Source of the DNA: Bog-532 sp963824545
Lineage (GTDB): Bacteria; Actinomycetota; Actinomycetes; Streptosporangiales; Streptosporangiaceae
Direction of reading: 5' to 3'
Assembly (NCBI GenBank): GCA_963824545.1
Contig: CAWGPP010000006.1
Location: 124,001 to 188,000, forward strand
Length of the DNA: 64,000 nt
Within the stretch, counting starts at the first letter, position 1. The number at the start of each line of letters is the position of its first letter. The position numbers and the translations under genes were made by a program. This document shows positions 1 to 7,960 of this stretch, in pieces. The notes beneath the pieces are model-generated. The model made no database searches, had not been told where the DNA came from, and saw nothing but the letters and a program-made list of their open reading frames with translations.

Positions 1-168
1 AGCGTGCACAGAAAACCCGCCGGCGCCGCCGTCCGCCGCTGACTCCATCTGCGTCACCACCCCGCCACGATAGACACCCGCCTTCCTATTCGTTACGGAA
101 TCGGCGGCAATGCGGTTCGATGCCGCGCAGGCGACGGCCACCACTGCTGCTGGGCTGATACCAAGACT

Positions 169-212
169 TATGGGCAGAGTTTTGGCAGATACTGCCGCAA
201 ACTCTGCCCATA
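169..212 (-). terminator. Long perfect hairpin downstream of the desaturase gene
   Basis: Arms 169-182 and 199-212 are perfect 14-base reverse complements. Between them a second 5-bp stem (184-188 with 192-196) closes on an ATA triloop, so almost the whole 44 bases can fold. It lies 53 bases past the stop of the leftward desaturase gene, where a transcription terminator is expected. No U-run follows, so it may instead be a transcript-stabilising or protein-binding structure. Confidence 0.55.
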
Positions 213-265
213 GGCCGGCCTGCGCCGTGGCCGGGGCGCGGCAAGGCGGACGAGGCGGACGAGGC

Positions 266-1327
266 TCAGGGCTGGGCGGGGGCGGGCGTGGTCTTGGGGC
301 GGGGGCGGCGGGCGAGGCGGCCGACGGCGTGCAGGTGACGCAGGGCCTGGGCGTAGGAGCCGACCAGCGAGGCCTCGGTGTACGGGAGGCCGTGCTCGGT
401 GCAGAACGCGGCGATCAGCGGCTGGGAACGGCGCAGGTTGGGGCGGGGCATGGACGGGAACAGGTGGTGCTCGATCTGGTAGTTCAGCCCGCCCAGCGCG
501 AAGTCGGTGAGCCAGCCGCCGCGGACATTGCGTGAGGTGAGCACCTGACGGTCCAGGAAACCGGTCCGGTCGCCGGCGTTGAGCACCGGCATCCCCTTGT
601 GGTTGGGCGCGAACGAGCAGCCCAGGTAGAAGCCGAACAGGCCCTGCTGGATGACGATGAACACCACGGCCTTGACCGGCGAGAGCACGAGGAACACCAC
701 GGCCAGGTAACTGGTGACGTGCACGGCGAGCAGCCCGGCCTCCCAGCCCCAGCTCTTGCGCTGCCGCAGCCGCTGGATCAGCGCGCGCATGCTGGCGGTG
801 TGCAGGGCGATGGCCTCGAAGAACAGCAAGGGGATCAGCAGGTAGGCCTGGTAGCGGAAGGCCAGTCGCTGCAGGCCGGAACCGGCCCGCGCGCGGCCGC
901 CGGAGAAGGCGAGCACGCCGATCATCACGTCGGGATCCTCGCCCTCGGTGTTCGGGTGCGCGTGGTGCCGGTTGTGCTTGCTGACCCACCACCCGTAGCT
1001 CAGCCCGACGCCGAGATTGCCGCACAGCACGCCGAGGATGTAGTTGGACCGCCGGGTCGCGAAGATCTGCCGGTGCCCGGCGTCATGGCCGAGGAAACCG
1101 AGCTGGGCGAAGACGACGGCCAGGAACACCGCCACGGCGATCTGCCACCACGAGTCGCCGACGAGTACGAACGCGGCCCAGCCGGCCACCAGGGCCGCGG
1201 CGGTGAGGGCGACCTTGACGGCGTAGTAGCGGGGACGGCGGTCCAGCAGGCCGGCCTGCCGGACCTGCCGGGACAGTTCGGCGTACTCAGTTCCGCGCGA
1301 TGTGGGAGAAATGGGACGCGATCGCAC
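266..1327 (-). CDS. Membrane fatty-acid desaturase (acyl-lipid/acyl-CoA, front-end type)
   Basis: A 353-residue integral membrane di-iron desaturase that would introduce a double bond into fatty acyl chains at the membrane. All three histidine boxes are present: HDAGH (81-85), HNRHH (118-122) and QIEHH (284-288). The Q-x-x-H-H third box is typical of the delta-6/linoleoyl-type branch and of mycobacterial DesA3-like enzymes. Hydrophobic segments lie near 38-80, 160-180 and 195-235. The GTG start is supported by AGGAG about eight bases upstream. The last 25 residues are a basic, Pro/Ala-rich tail that is probably dispensable. It is transcribed alone. Substrate and position of desaturation cannot be read from the sequence. 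Confidence 0.9.
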   Translation of the reverse strand: MRSRPISPTSRGTEYAELSRQVRQAGLLDRRPRYYAVKVALTAAALVAGWAAFVLVGDSWWQIAVAVFLAVVFAQLGFLGHDAGHRQIFATRRSNYILGVLCGNLGVGLSYGWWVSKHNRHHAHPNTEGEDPDVMIGVLAFSGGRARAGSGLQRLAFRYQAYLLIPLLFFEAIALHTASMRALIQRLRQRKSWGWEAGLLAVHVTSYLAVVFLVLSPVKAVVFIVIQQGLFGFYLGCSFAPNHKGMPVLNAGDRTGFLDRQVLTSRNVRGGWLTDFALGGLNYQIEHHLFPSMPRPNLRRSQPLIAAFCTEHGLPYTEASLVGSYAQALRHLHAVGRLARRPRPKTTPAPAQP

Positions 1328-1509
1328 CGGGCGGCTCCTGGGTGGTGGGTGACAGCTGCCACGATAAGCGTCTCATCTAACCAGGGCGAAAAGGACATCA
1401 CACGGGCGGCCGACGGCCAGATGACCAACTCCAGCCTCGCGCGACGGCTCCCCCGGCCGGGGCGAAAAGGAGTTAACGAACGGCGCGCCTACCTCCTATC
1501 GTAGCGGCT

Positions 1510-1880
1510 ATGACGCGCGAAAAAGTACTGGTCACGGGCAGCGCCGGGCACCTGGGCGACGCCCTGGCGCGGGTCCTGCGCGGCCACGGTTACGAGGTCG
1601 TCGGGCTGGACCTGCTGGCGTCGCCCAGCACGACCGTGGTGGGATCGATCACGGAACGGGCCCTGGTCCGGGACTGCCTGTCCGGCGTGAGCGCCGTCCT
1701 GCACACGGCCACGCTGTCAACGCGCGGGCCCGCGCCGACCTGGACTGGGCCCCGCGCTACGACTTCCGCTGGGTGCTGGACCGGCTGCGGGCGGGCGAGG
1801 AGCCGCGCAGCCTGCTGACCTGTGCCGTGGGCGCCAAGGGTTACCACGCCGAGACCACCGGCGTCTACACGGTTTGCTGA
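1510..1880 (+). pseudogene. NAD-dependent epimerase/dehydratase remnant (internal deletion)
   Basis: The ATG at 1510 opens a short-chain Rossmann N-terminus (VLVTGSAGHLGDALARVL, then VVGLDLL and AVLHTATL). At about 1716 the reading jumps to the next frame, where a plausible epimerase C-terminus continues (VNARARADLDWAPRYDF through GAKGYHAETTG) and stops at 1878-1880. The catalytic Ser/Tyr-x-x-x-Lys core, roughly 200 residues, is missing and the two ends are out of frame. This is best explained by one internal deletion in a gene of about 320 codons. The product cannot be active. Confidence 0.75.
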
Positions 1881-1902
1881 CCCCGGCCGGGCTCGGCCCC
1901 GG

Positions 1903-2595
1903 TCACCATTGATCGAGGAGGGGCAGCAGGTCCGGCAGGCGGGTGATCACCGCGTCCGGGACGGCTTCCTCGAACGGCGGCACCTCGCTGTGCGGGATGA
2001 GCACCGCGCGCATGCCGATGCTCTTGGCCCCGTGGATGTCGTCGTACGGGCGGTCGCCGACGAACACGCACGCGGCCGGGTCGTCCACGCCCAGCGCCGC
2101 CAGCACCGCGCGGAATGCCTCCGGATGCGGCTTGGACCAGGCGATCTCGCTGGTGTAGACGGCCGCGTCGATCAGGTCGAGCACCTCATCGCGCAGGAAC
2201 ACCCGCTCGTGCGCGCTGCGCGGCCACATCGTGTTCGACAGCACGCCCACCTTGATGCCCCGGCGGTGCAGCTCGCGCAGCAGCGGGGGCGCCTCCGGGT
2301 CGGTCAGCGTATGCGGATCCCAGGTCTCGAAGTACGCGTCCAGCAGGGCGTCCGTCGGCTGGACCCCGGCCCGCTCCAGGACCTGGTCCAGCGTGGCGCT
2401 GACGTGGTCGGTGCCGGCGGCCAGCCACAGCTCGTGCTCCGCGGCGCAGATGGCGGCCGCCGCCCGCTCCGCCTCCGCCGCGGGGAAGTGCGGCGCGCAC
2501 ACGGACCGCCACAGCGCCTCGTGGTCGACGGTGTGCCACGGGGTCAGCGTCCCGCCCCAGTCGAAGATGACCGCCCGTACTGCCACATTTCCCAT
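1903..2595 (-). CDS. HAD-superfamily hydrolase
   Basis: A 230-residue cytoplasmic phosphatase-like protein. HAD motif I is FDWGGTLTPW with nucleophile Asp12. Motif II is LSNT (Ser120). Lys155 in SKPHPEAF is motif III, and VGDRPYDDIHGAK (179-191) is motif IV. The second acid of motif I (D-x-D), the usual general acid of HAD phosphatases, is replaced by Gly14. That is seen in some HAD subfamilies but makes the reaction uncertain. The ATG at 2595 directly precedes motif I. The gene is divergent from sth with 66 bases between them. Substrate unknown. Confidence 0.85.
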   Translation of the reverse strand: MGNVAVRAVIFDWGGTLTPWHTVDHEALWRSVCAPHFPAAEAERAAAAICAAEHELWLAAGTDHVSATLDQVLERAGVQPTDALLDAYFETWDPHTLTDPEAPPLLRELHRRGIKVGVLSNTMWPRSAHERVFLRDEVLDLIDAAVYTSEIAWSKPHPEAFRAVLAALGVDDPAACVFVGDRPYDDIHGAKSIGMRAVLIPHSEVPPFEEAVPDAVITRLPDLLPLLDQW

Positions 2596-2661
2596 CCTAG
2601 AAGTCCCATCGGGACCGCTCCCGCCTTCTCTTTCCCCCAGCGGGTCGTCACACTGGTGAAC

Positions 2662-4095
2662 GTGCATGATTTCGATCTCCTGGTGATCGGTTCGGGTCCC
2701 AGCGGGCAGAAGGCCGCCATCGCGGCGGCCAAGCTGGACCGCCGGGTCGCGCTCGTGGAGCGACCGGAAATGATCGGCGGGGTGTGCCTCAACACCGGCA
2801 CGATCCCGTCCAAGACGATGCGGGAGGCGATCCTCTACCTGACGGGGCTCGACCAGCGCGAGATGTACGGGTCGAGCTACCGCGTCAAGGAAGAGATCAC
2901 CATCGGCGACCTGATGGCTCGCACCCAGCACGTGGTGAGCCGGGAGAACGACGTCGTGCGCAGCCAGCTGACCCGCAACCGGGTCACGATCCTGCCCGGC
3001 ATGGCGCGTTTCGCCGAGCCGCACGTGCTCGACATCGACCGCGGCGAGGGCCTGAGCCGCCGGGTCAGCGCGGCCAACATCATCATCGCGACCGGGACGA
3101 GCCCGGCCCGCCCGGCCAGCGTCGCCTTCGACGAGCGGACGGTCCTCGACTCCGACGGGATCATCCACCTGCGGCGGGTGCCGCGCTCGATGGTGGTGGC
3201 CGGCGCCGGGGTGATCGGGATCGAGTACGCCTCCATGTTCGCCGCGCTCGGCACCAAGGTCACCGTGGTCGAGCAGCGGGAACGGATGCTGGAGTTCTGC
3301 GACCTGGAGGTCGTCGAGGCGCTCAAGTACCACCTGCGCGATCTGGCGGTAACGTTCCGCTTCGGCGAGACCGTCTCCTCGGTCGAGGCGCACCCCGAGG
3401 GCGCCATCGCGTTCCTGGCCAGCGGCAAGAAGATCCCCGCCGAGACCGTCCTGTACTCCGCGGGCCGGCAGGGCATGACCGACCGGCTCAACCTGGACGT
3501 GGCCGGCCTGTCCGCGGACAGGCGCGGCCGGATCAAGGTCAACGACTTCTTCCAGACCGAGGTGCCGCATATCTACGCGGTCGGTGACGTCATCGGTTTC
3601 CCGGCGCTGGCCGCCACGTCGATGGAGCAGGGCCGGCTGGCCGCGCATCACGCCTGCGGCGAGCCCGTGCACACCGCGCACACCGTCCAGCCGATCGGTA
3701 TCTACAGCATCCCGGAGATCAGCTTCGTCGGCCAGACCGAGGACCAGCTGACCGAGGAGTGCATCCCGTTCGAGGTGGGCGTGTCCCGCTATCGCGAGCT
3801 GGCCCGCGGGCAGATCATCGGCGACTCCTACGGTGTGCTGAAGCTGCTCGTCTCGCCGGACACCCGCAAGCTGCTCGGCGTGCACGTGTTCGGTACCGGC
3901 GCCACCGAGCTGGTGCACATCGGCCAGGCCGTGATGGGCTGCGGCGGCACGATCGACTACCTGGTCGACGCGGTGTTCAACTACCCGACGCTGGCCGAGT
4001 CCTACAAGGTCGCCGCGCTGGACGCGACCAACAAGATGCGCGAGTTCACCCGCATGTCCGGCGACGTCGCGCCCTCCACGCTGCCCGCTTCGTGA
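2662..4095 (+). CDS. sthA: Si-specific (soluble) NAD(P)+ transhydrogenase
   Basis: A 477-residue FAD flavoprotein predicted to transfer hydride between NADPH and NAD+ in the cytoplasm. The FAD site is GSGPSGQKAA (10-19), a second nucleotide-binding site lies at VVAGAGVIGIEYASMFAALG, and a second FAD motif is YAVGDVIG. In the lipoamide-dehydrogenase-type active site (GGVCLNTGTIPSK, 39-51) the first Cys is kept (Cys42) but the second is Thr47, the pattern of SthA transhydrogenases rather than of disulfide reductases. Similarity to the mycobacterial protein runs end to end. The GTG at 2662 puts the protein start next to the FAD motif; an in-frame GTG at 2656 is equally possible. No clear ribosome binding site is visible. 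Confidence 0.93.
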   Translation: MHDFDLLVIGSGPSGQKAAIAAAKLDRRVALVERPEMIGGVCLNTGTIPSKTMREAILYLTGLDQREMYGSSYRVKEEITIGDLMARTQHVVSRENDVVRSQLTRNRVTILPGMARFAEPHVLDIDRGEGLSRRVSAANIIIATGTSPARPASVAFDERTVLDSDGIIHLRRVPRSMVVAGAGVIGIEYASMFAALGTKVTVVEQRERMLEFCDLEVVEALKYHLRDLAVTFRFGETVSSVEAHPEGAIAFLASGKKIPAETVLYSAGRQGMTDRLNLDVAGLSADRRGRIKVNDFFQTEVPHIYAVGDVIGFPALAATSMEQGRLAAHHACGEPVHTAHTVQPIGIYSIPEISFVGQTEDQLTEECIPFEVGVSRYRELARGQIIGDSYGVLKLLVSPDTRKLLGVHVFGTGATELVHIGQAVMGCGGTIDYLVDAVFNYPTLAESYKVAALDATNKMREFTRMSGDVAPSTLPAS

Positions 4096-4177
4096 CTTCC
4101 AGCCCGGGACGACGTGACGTATGGCGCCATCGCGCCGGAATAGCTCGTGTGGCAAACTGTTAGATAGTACAAGCGTG

Positions 4178-4301
4178 CTCCGGGGTCGGTGAAACTCCGA
4201 ACCGGCGGTGACAGTCCGCGACCCGAAGCCCCGTCAGGGGATTTGGCTGATCCGGTGGAACTCCGGGACCGACGGTTAAAGTCCGGATGGGAGGCAGCAC
4301 G
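4178..4301 (+). promoter_or_regulatory. FMN riboswitch (RFN element)
   Basis: It contains the conserved RFN strings GGGGTCGGTGAAACTCCGA (from 4182), ACCGGCGGTGACAGTCCGCG (from 4201), GACCGACGGTTAAAGTCC (from 4267) and GGATGGGAG, in the right order for the six-helix aptamer. The arm from 4227 to 4238 (GCCCCGTCAGGGG) is the variable stem. Downstream, 4312-4318 pairs with 4329-4335, and 4359-4363 pairs with 4368-4372 immediately before the GAGGAGGA ribosome binding site. No U-run is present, so FMN most likely represses translation initiation of ribE rather than terminating transcription. Confidence 0.95.
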
Positions 4302-4387
4302 CGCGCGGACGGCGTCAGCCTGCCGCGCCTGACGCGCGTTTCCGCCCGCGCATCCCCCGGAGCCAGGGCTCCGAGGAGGAAACGCGG

Positions 4388-5002
4388 ATGTTCACCGGCA
4401 TCGTGGAAGAGCTCGGCGAGGTCATCGGGATCGATGATCTGGGTGACGCGGCGCGGCTGACCGTGCGCGGTCCCCAGGTGACCGGCGACGTGGCGGGCGG
4501 CGACTCCATCGCGGTTAACGGTGTCTGTCTCACCGTTTCCGGCCATACCAACGGCACATTCACCGCCGACGTGATGCGCGAGACCCTGGCCCGCTCCAGT
4601 CTCGGCGCGCTGACGCCCGGGGCGGCGGTCAATCTCGAACGTTCGGTCCGGCTGGAAGATCGTCTCGGTGGCCACCTCGTCCAGGGCCACGTCGACGGCA
4701 CGGGCACGATCGTGTCCCGGTCGCCGGCGGAGCACTGGGATGTGGTGCGCGTCGGGCTGCCGCCGGGCCTGTCCCGTTACGTGGTTGAAAAAGGCTCCAT
4801 CGCGGTCGACGGCATCAGCCTGACCGTGGTCTCCGTCGATGACGCCGGCCGCTGGTTCGACGTCAGCCTCATCCCGGAGACGCTCAAGCGGACCACACTC
4901 GGCGTCAAGCAGCCGGGGGAGACCGTCAATCTGGAGGTCGACGTGATCGCCAAGTACGTGGAGAAACTGCTCGGCGCGAACAATGCGGGGGAGCAGTCAT
5001 GA
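4388..5002 (+). CDS. ribE: Riboflavin synthase, alpha subunit
   Basis: A 204-residue enzyme that dismutates two 6,7-dimethyl-8-ribityllumazine molecules to riboflavin. It has the diagnostic MFTGIVEELG N-terminus and two tandem lumazine-binding halves, each with an N-G-V-C-L-T or D-G-I-S-L-T signature (VNGVCLTV near 43; VDGISLTVV near 140) and a GHxxxxG turn (VQGHVDGTG). The length is normal. A strong GAGGAGGA ribosome binding site lies seven bases before the ATG, inside the FMN-riboswitch expression platform, so it is directly controlled by FMN. Its end overlaps ribBA by four bases (ATGA), indicating translational coupling. Confidence 0.97.
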   Translation: MFTGIVEELGEVIGIDDLGDAARLTVRGPQVTGDVAGGDSIAVNGVCLTVSGHTNGTFTADVMRETLARSSLGALTPGAAVNLERSVRLEDRLGGHLVQGHVDGTGTIVSRSPAEHWDVVRVGLPPGLSRYVVEKGSIAVDGISLTVVSVDDAGRWFDVSLIPETLKRTTLGVKQPGETVNLEVDVIAKYVEKLLGANNAGEQS

Positions 5003-6315
5003 GCGCCCAGAGCTCAGCCAGGCGGGGCCCTGCGATCCTGCGGAACCCCCTGGACACCGTCGAGCAGGCCATCGCCGACATCGCCGCGGGCCGTCCCATC
5101 GTCGTGGTCGACGACGCGGACCGGGAGAACGAGGGCGACCTGGTGTTCGCGGCGAGCAAGGCCACGCCCGAGCTGCTCGCGTTCACGATCCGGCACGCCC
5201 GCGGCCTGATCTGCGTGCCGATGCTCGGCGAGGACCTCGACCGGCTGAACCTGCCCCAGATGACCAGTGACAACCAGGAGCACATGGGCACCGCGTTCAC
5301 GATCAGCGTGGACGCGCGTACCGGGATCACGACCGGGATCTGCGCCGCCGACCGCGCCCGCACCATCCAGCTGCTCGCCAGCCCGGATGCCCAGGCCAGC
5401 GATCTGGTCCGGCCCGGCCACCTCTTCCCGCTCCGTTACACCAGGGGTGGCGTGCTGCGCCGCGCCGGGCACACCGAGGCGGCGGTCGACCTGGCCCGGC
5501 TGGCCGGGCTGCCGCCCGCGGGGGTAGTGACCGAAATCGTTAACGAGGACGGCACCATGGCCCGGCTGCCGCGGCTTCGCGCGTTCGCCGACTCCCGCGA
5601 CCTCACGCTCATCTCCATCGAGCAGCTCATCGCCTACCGGCGCCGCACGGAGCCGACGGTCACCCAGATGGCCCGGACGCGGCTGCCGAACGTCTACGGC
5701 GAATGGCAGGCCTACGGCTACGTGAGCACGGTCGACGGTACCGAGCACATGGCCCTGGTGCTGGGTGACCTCGGCGACGGCGAGGGCGTACTGGCCCGGG
5801 TGCATTCTGAATGCCTGACCGGGGACGTCTTCCACTCGCTCCGCTGCGACTGCGGCGCCCAGCTGGAGGCGGCGATGTCGCTGATCGCGGCGGAAGGCCG
5901 CGGCGTGGTGCTCTACCTGCGCGGGCACGAGGGCCGGGGGATCGGCCTGATCAGCAAGCTGCGCGCCTACCAGCTGCAGGATCAGGGCTCGGACACGGTC
6001 GACGCCAACCTGGAACTCGGGCTGCCGGTCGACGCGCGTGACTACTCCACCGGCGCGCAGATCCTCGGCGACCTCGGCGTCCATTCGGTCCGGCTGCTGA
6101 CCAACAACCCGGCTAAGGTCGATGGCCTCACCGAGTTCGGGGTCGACGTCTCGCCCGTCCCGCTGCCCGTCCCGGTCACCGTGCACAACCTGCGCTATCT
6201 CGCCGCCAAGCGCGACCGGCTCGGCCACACGATAGACAACCTTCCGCCGAACGGGACCACGGCGGCGTCCGACGCGGCACCGGGAGCCACGCCGATCATC
6301 ATGGAGTCAGCGTGA
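4999..6315 (+). CDS. ribBA: Bifunctional DHBP synthase / GTP cyclohydrolase II
   Basis: A 438-residue fusion of two early riboflavin steps. Residues about 18-215 are 3,4-dihydroxy-2-butanone-4-phosphate synthase (acidic loop DDADRENEGDL at 38-48; RPGHLFPL near 138-145). Residues about 222-415 are GTP cyclohydrolase II, with zinc cysteines Cys272, Cys283 and Cys285 in HSECLTGDVFHSLRCDCG and the GHEGRGIGL loop near 309-317. Key residues of both halves are present, so both should be active. A Pro/Ala-rich tail of about 25 residues follows. It overlaps ribE by four bases (ATGA) and ribH by four (GTGA). Confidence 0.97.
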   Translation: MSAQSSARRGPAILRNPLDTVEQAIADIAAGRPIVVVDDADRENEGDLVFAASKATPELLAFTIRHARGLICVPMLGEDLDRLNLPQMTSDNQEHMGTAFTISVDARTGITTGICAADRARTIQLLASPDAQASDLVRPGHLFPLRYTRGGVLRRAGHTEAAVDLARLAGLPPAGVVTEIVNEDGTMARLPRLRAFADSRDLTLISIEQLIAYRRRTEPTVTQMARTRLPNVYGEWQAYGYVSTVDGTEHMALVLGDLGDGEGVLARVHSECLTGDVFHSLRCDCGAQLEAAMSLIAAEGRGVVLYLRGHEGRGIGLISKLRAYQLQDQGSDTVDANLELGLPVDARDYSTGAQILGDLGVHSVRLLTNNPAKVDGLTEFGVDVSPVPLPVPVTVHNLRYLAAKRDRLGHTIDNLPPNGTTAASDAAPGATPIIMESA

Positions 6316-6848
6316 GCGGGGAGGGGCGTCCCGTCCTGGACACGGTCGACGCCACCGAGCTCACCCTGGCCATTCTCGGCACCCGCTGGCACGCGGAGAT
6401 CACCGACGCCCTAGTGGAACGCGCCGCCGCCGCCGCGGTCGCCTGCGGCATCGACGATCCGCTGGTGCTGCGGGTGGCCGGGGCGGTCGAGCTGCCGGTG
6501 GTGGCGGCCGAGCTGGCCCGTTACAACGACGCGGTCGTGTGCGTCGGCGCGGTGATCCGCGGCGGTACCCCGCACTTCGAGTACGTCTGCGACGCGGTGA
6601 CCGCGGGCCTGACCCGGGTGGCCCTGGACGCCGGAACGCCGGTCGGCAACGGGGTCCTGACGTGTAACTCGGTCGAGGACGCTCGTGACCGGTGCGGCCT
6701 GCCGGGCAGCCGCGAGGACAAGGGCTGGGAGGCGGTCGTGGCCGCGCTGGATACCGCGCTGCTGCTGCGCTCCATCCGCTGCTCCGGCCCGGACCGGCGC
6801 CCCGCCCCGCCCAGGCCGCGGGCCGCCGGGGGGTCTCCCCGCCGTTGA
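6312..6848 (+). CDS. ribH: 6,7-dimethyl-8-ribityllumazine synthase
   Basis: A 178-residue enzyme that condenses the RibBA products into lumazine, the substrate of RibE; the family forms pentamers or icosahedral shells. The conserved GAVIRGGTPHFEYVCDAVT segment is at 79-97 with catalytic His88, followed by NGVLTCNS and EDKGWEA. The GTG start overlaps the ribBA stop. The C-terminus after about residue 158 is a basic Pro/Arg-rich extension of roughly 20 residues not usual in the family. It completes a riboswitch-controlled ribE-ribBA-ribH unit; ribD is not in this operon. Confidence 0.95.
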   Translation: MSGEGRPVLDTVDATELTLAILGTRWHAEITDALVERAAAAAVACGIDDPLVLRVAGAVELPVVAAELARYNDAVVCVGAVIRGGTPHFEYVCDAVTAGLTRVALDAGTPVGNGVLTCNSVEDARDRCGLPGSREDKGWEAVVAALDTALLLRSIRCSGPDRRPAPPRPRAAGGSPRR

Positions 6849-6965
6849 GGAGCCGCCGGAGAACGTTGGAGAAATAGCCGCCCCGCAGCTTCGCTCAGCC
6901 AACTCGACGCCACCCCGGGGGGACGTAGTGTTATCCGCGACGCCCTCTGCCCGAAAGGTTCGACC

Positions 6966-7841
6966 GTGCTCTCCCTCGTCCTGCCGAAGGGCTCGCTGGA
7001 GCGGGCCACCCTGGAGCTGTTCGACGCCGCCGACCTGACCGTCCGGCGCTCCTCGGACCGTGATTACCACGCCTCGATCGACGACCCGCGGATCGAGCGG
7101 GTCCGGTTCCTGCGCCCGCAGGAGATCCCCTCCTACATCGAGCGGGGCCTGTTCGACCTCGGCATCACCGGCCGCGACTGGATCTCGGAGACCCAGGCCA
7201 ACGTGGTCTCGCTCGGCGAGCTGCAGTACTCCAAGGCCACCTCGCAGCCGGTGCGCGTGGTCCTCGCCGTGCCCGAGAACGCCGCCTGGCAGACCACGGC
7301 CGACCTGCCGGAAGGGGTCCGGATCAGCACCGAGTTCCCGTCCCTGACCAAGCGGTTCCTCGAGACGCACGGGGTCAAGGCCGTGATCATCCCGTCGTAC
7401 GGGGCCACCGAGGCCAAGGTCCCGGACATCGTGGACGCGATCGTCGACCTGACCGAGACCGGCTCCTCACTGCGCAAGAACGGCCTGCGGATCCTCGACA
7501 CCCTGCTGACCAGCTACACCGAGCTGGTGGCCAGCGCCGCGGCCCACGCGGACGAGGCCAAGCGCACGGCCATGGAGGACATCGCGCTGCTGCTCGGCGG
7601 GGCGATCCAGGCCCGCGGCCAGGTGCTGCTCAAGCTGAACGTCCCCGCGGACAAGCTTCCCGCGGTGACCGAGATGCTGCCCGCGCTGTCGTCCCCGACG
7701 ATCCTCTCGCTCGCGCGTGGCAACATGAACGCGGTGGAGACGGTCGTGCCCAAGCGCGGCGTCAACACGCTGATTCCCGCGCTCAAGGCGGCCGGCGCCC
7801 AGGACATCCTGGAAATCCCCATCTCCAAGATCGTGGAGTAA
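6966..7841 (+). CDS. hisG: ATP phosphoribosyltransferase (HisG, long form)
   Basis: A 291-residue first enzyme of histidine biosynthesis, joining ATP and PRPP. It starts with MLSLVLPKGSLERATLELF and carries the periplasmic-binding-protein-like catalytic domain with the PRPP loop DAIVDLTETGSSLRKNGL near 157-174. A C-terminal regulatory domain (about 215-291) marks the long, histidine-inhibited form that does not need HisZ. The GTG start at 6966 has GAAAGG nine bases upstream. It follows ribH after 117 bases. In many actinobacteria hisE sits between ribH and hisG; it is not present here. Confidence 0.96.
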   Translation: MLSLVLPKGSLERATLELFDAADLTVRRSSDRDYHASIDDPRIERVRFLRPQEIPSYIERGLFDLGITGRDWISETQANVVSLGELQYSKATSQPVRVVLAVPENAAWQTTADLPEGVRISTEFPSLTKRFLETHGVKAVIIPSYGATEAKVPDIVDAIVDLTETGSSLRKNGLRILDTLLTSYTELVASAAAHADEAKRTAMEDIALLLGGAIQARGQVLLKLNVPADKLPAVTEMLPALSSPTILSLARGNMNAVETVVPKRGVNTLIPALKAAGAQDILEIPISKIVE

Positions 7842-7960
7842 CCCGGGCCCGGCGGCCCGGCACCCACAGCCAGGATCCCCTCGAGTTCCCCGCTGCCTGA
7901 TCGTTGAATAATCAAAGCCCAGGTAGCGTTGTTGCTACGGGCGACGCTTGAGGTGGTCAC

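Noticed and set aside
1903..4155. A 750-codon leftward frame covering the HAD gene and all of sthA
   Set aside because: Only the last 230 codons have HAD motifs; the rest is the antisense shadow of the clearly real sthA. The start was set at 2595.
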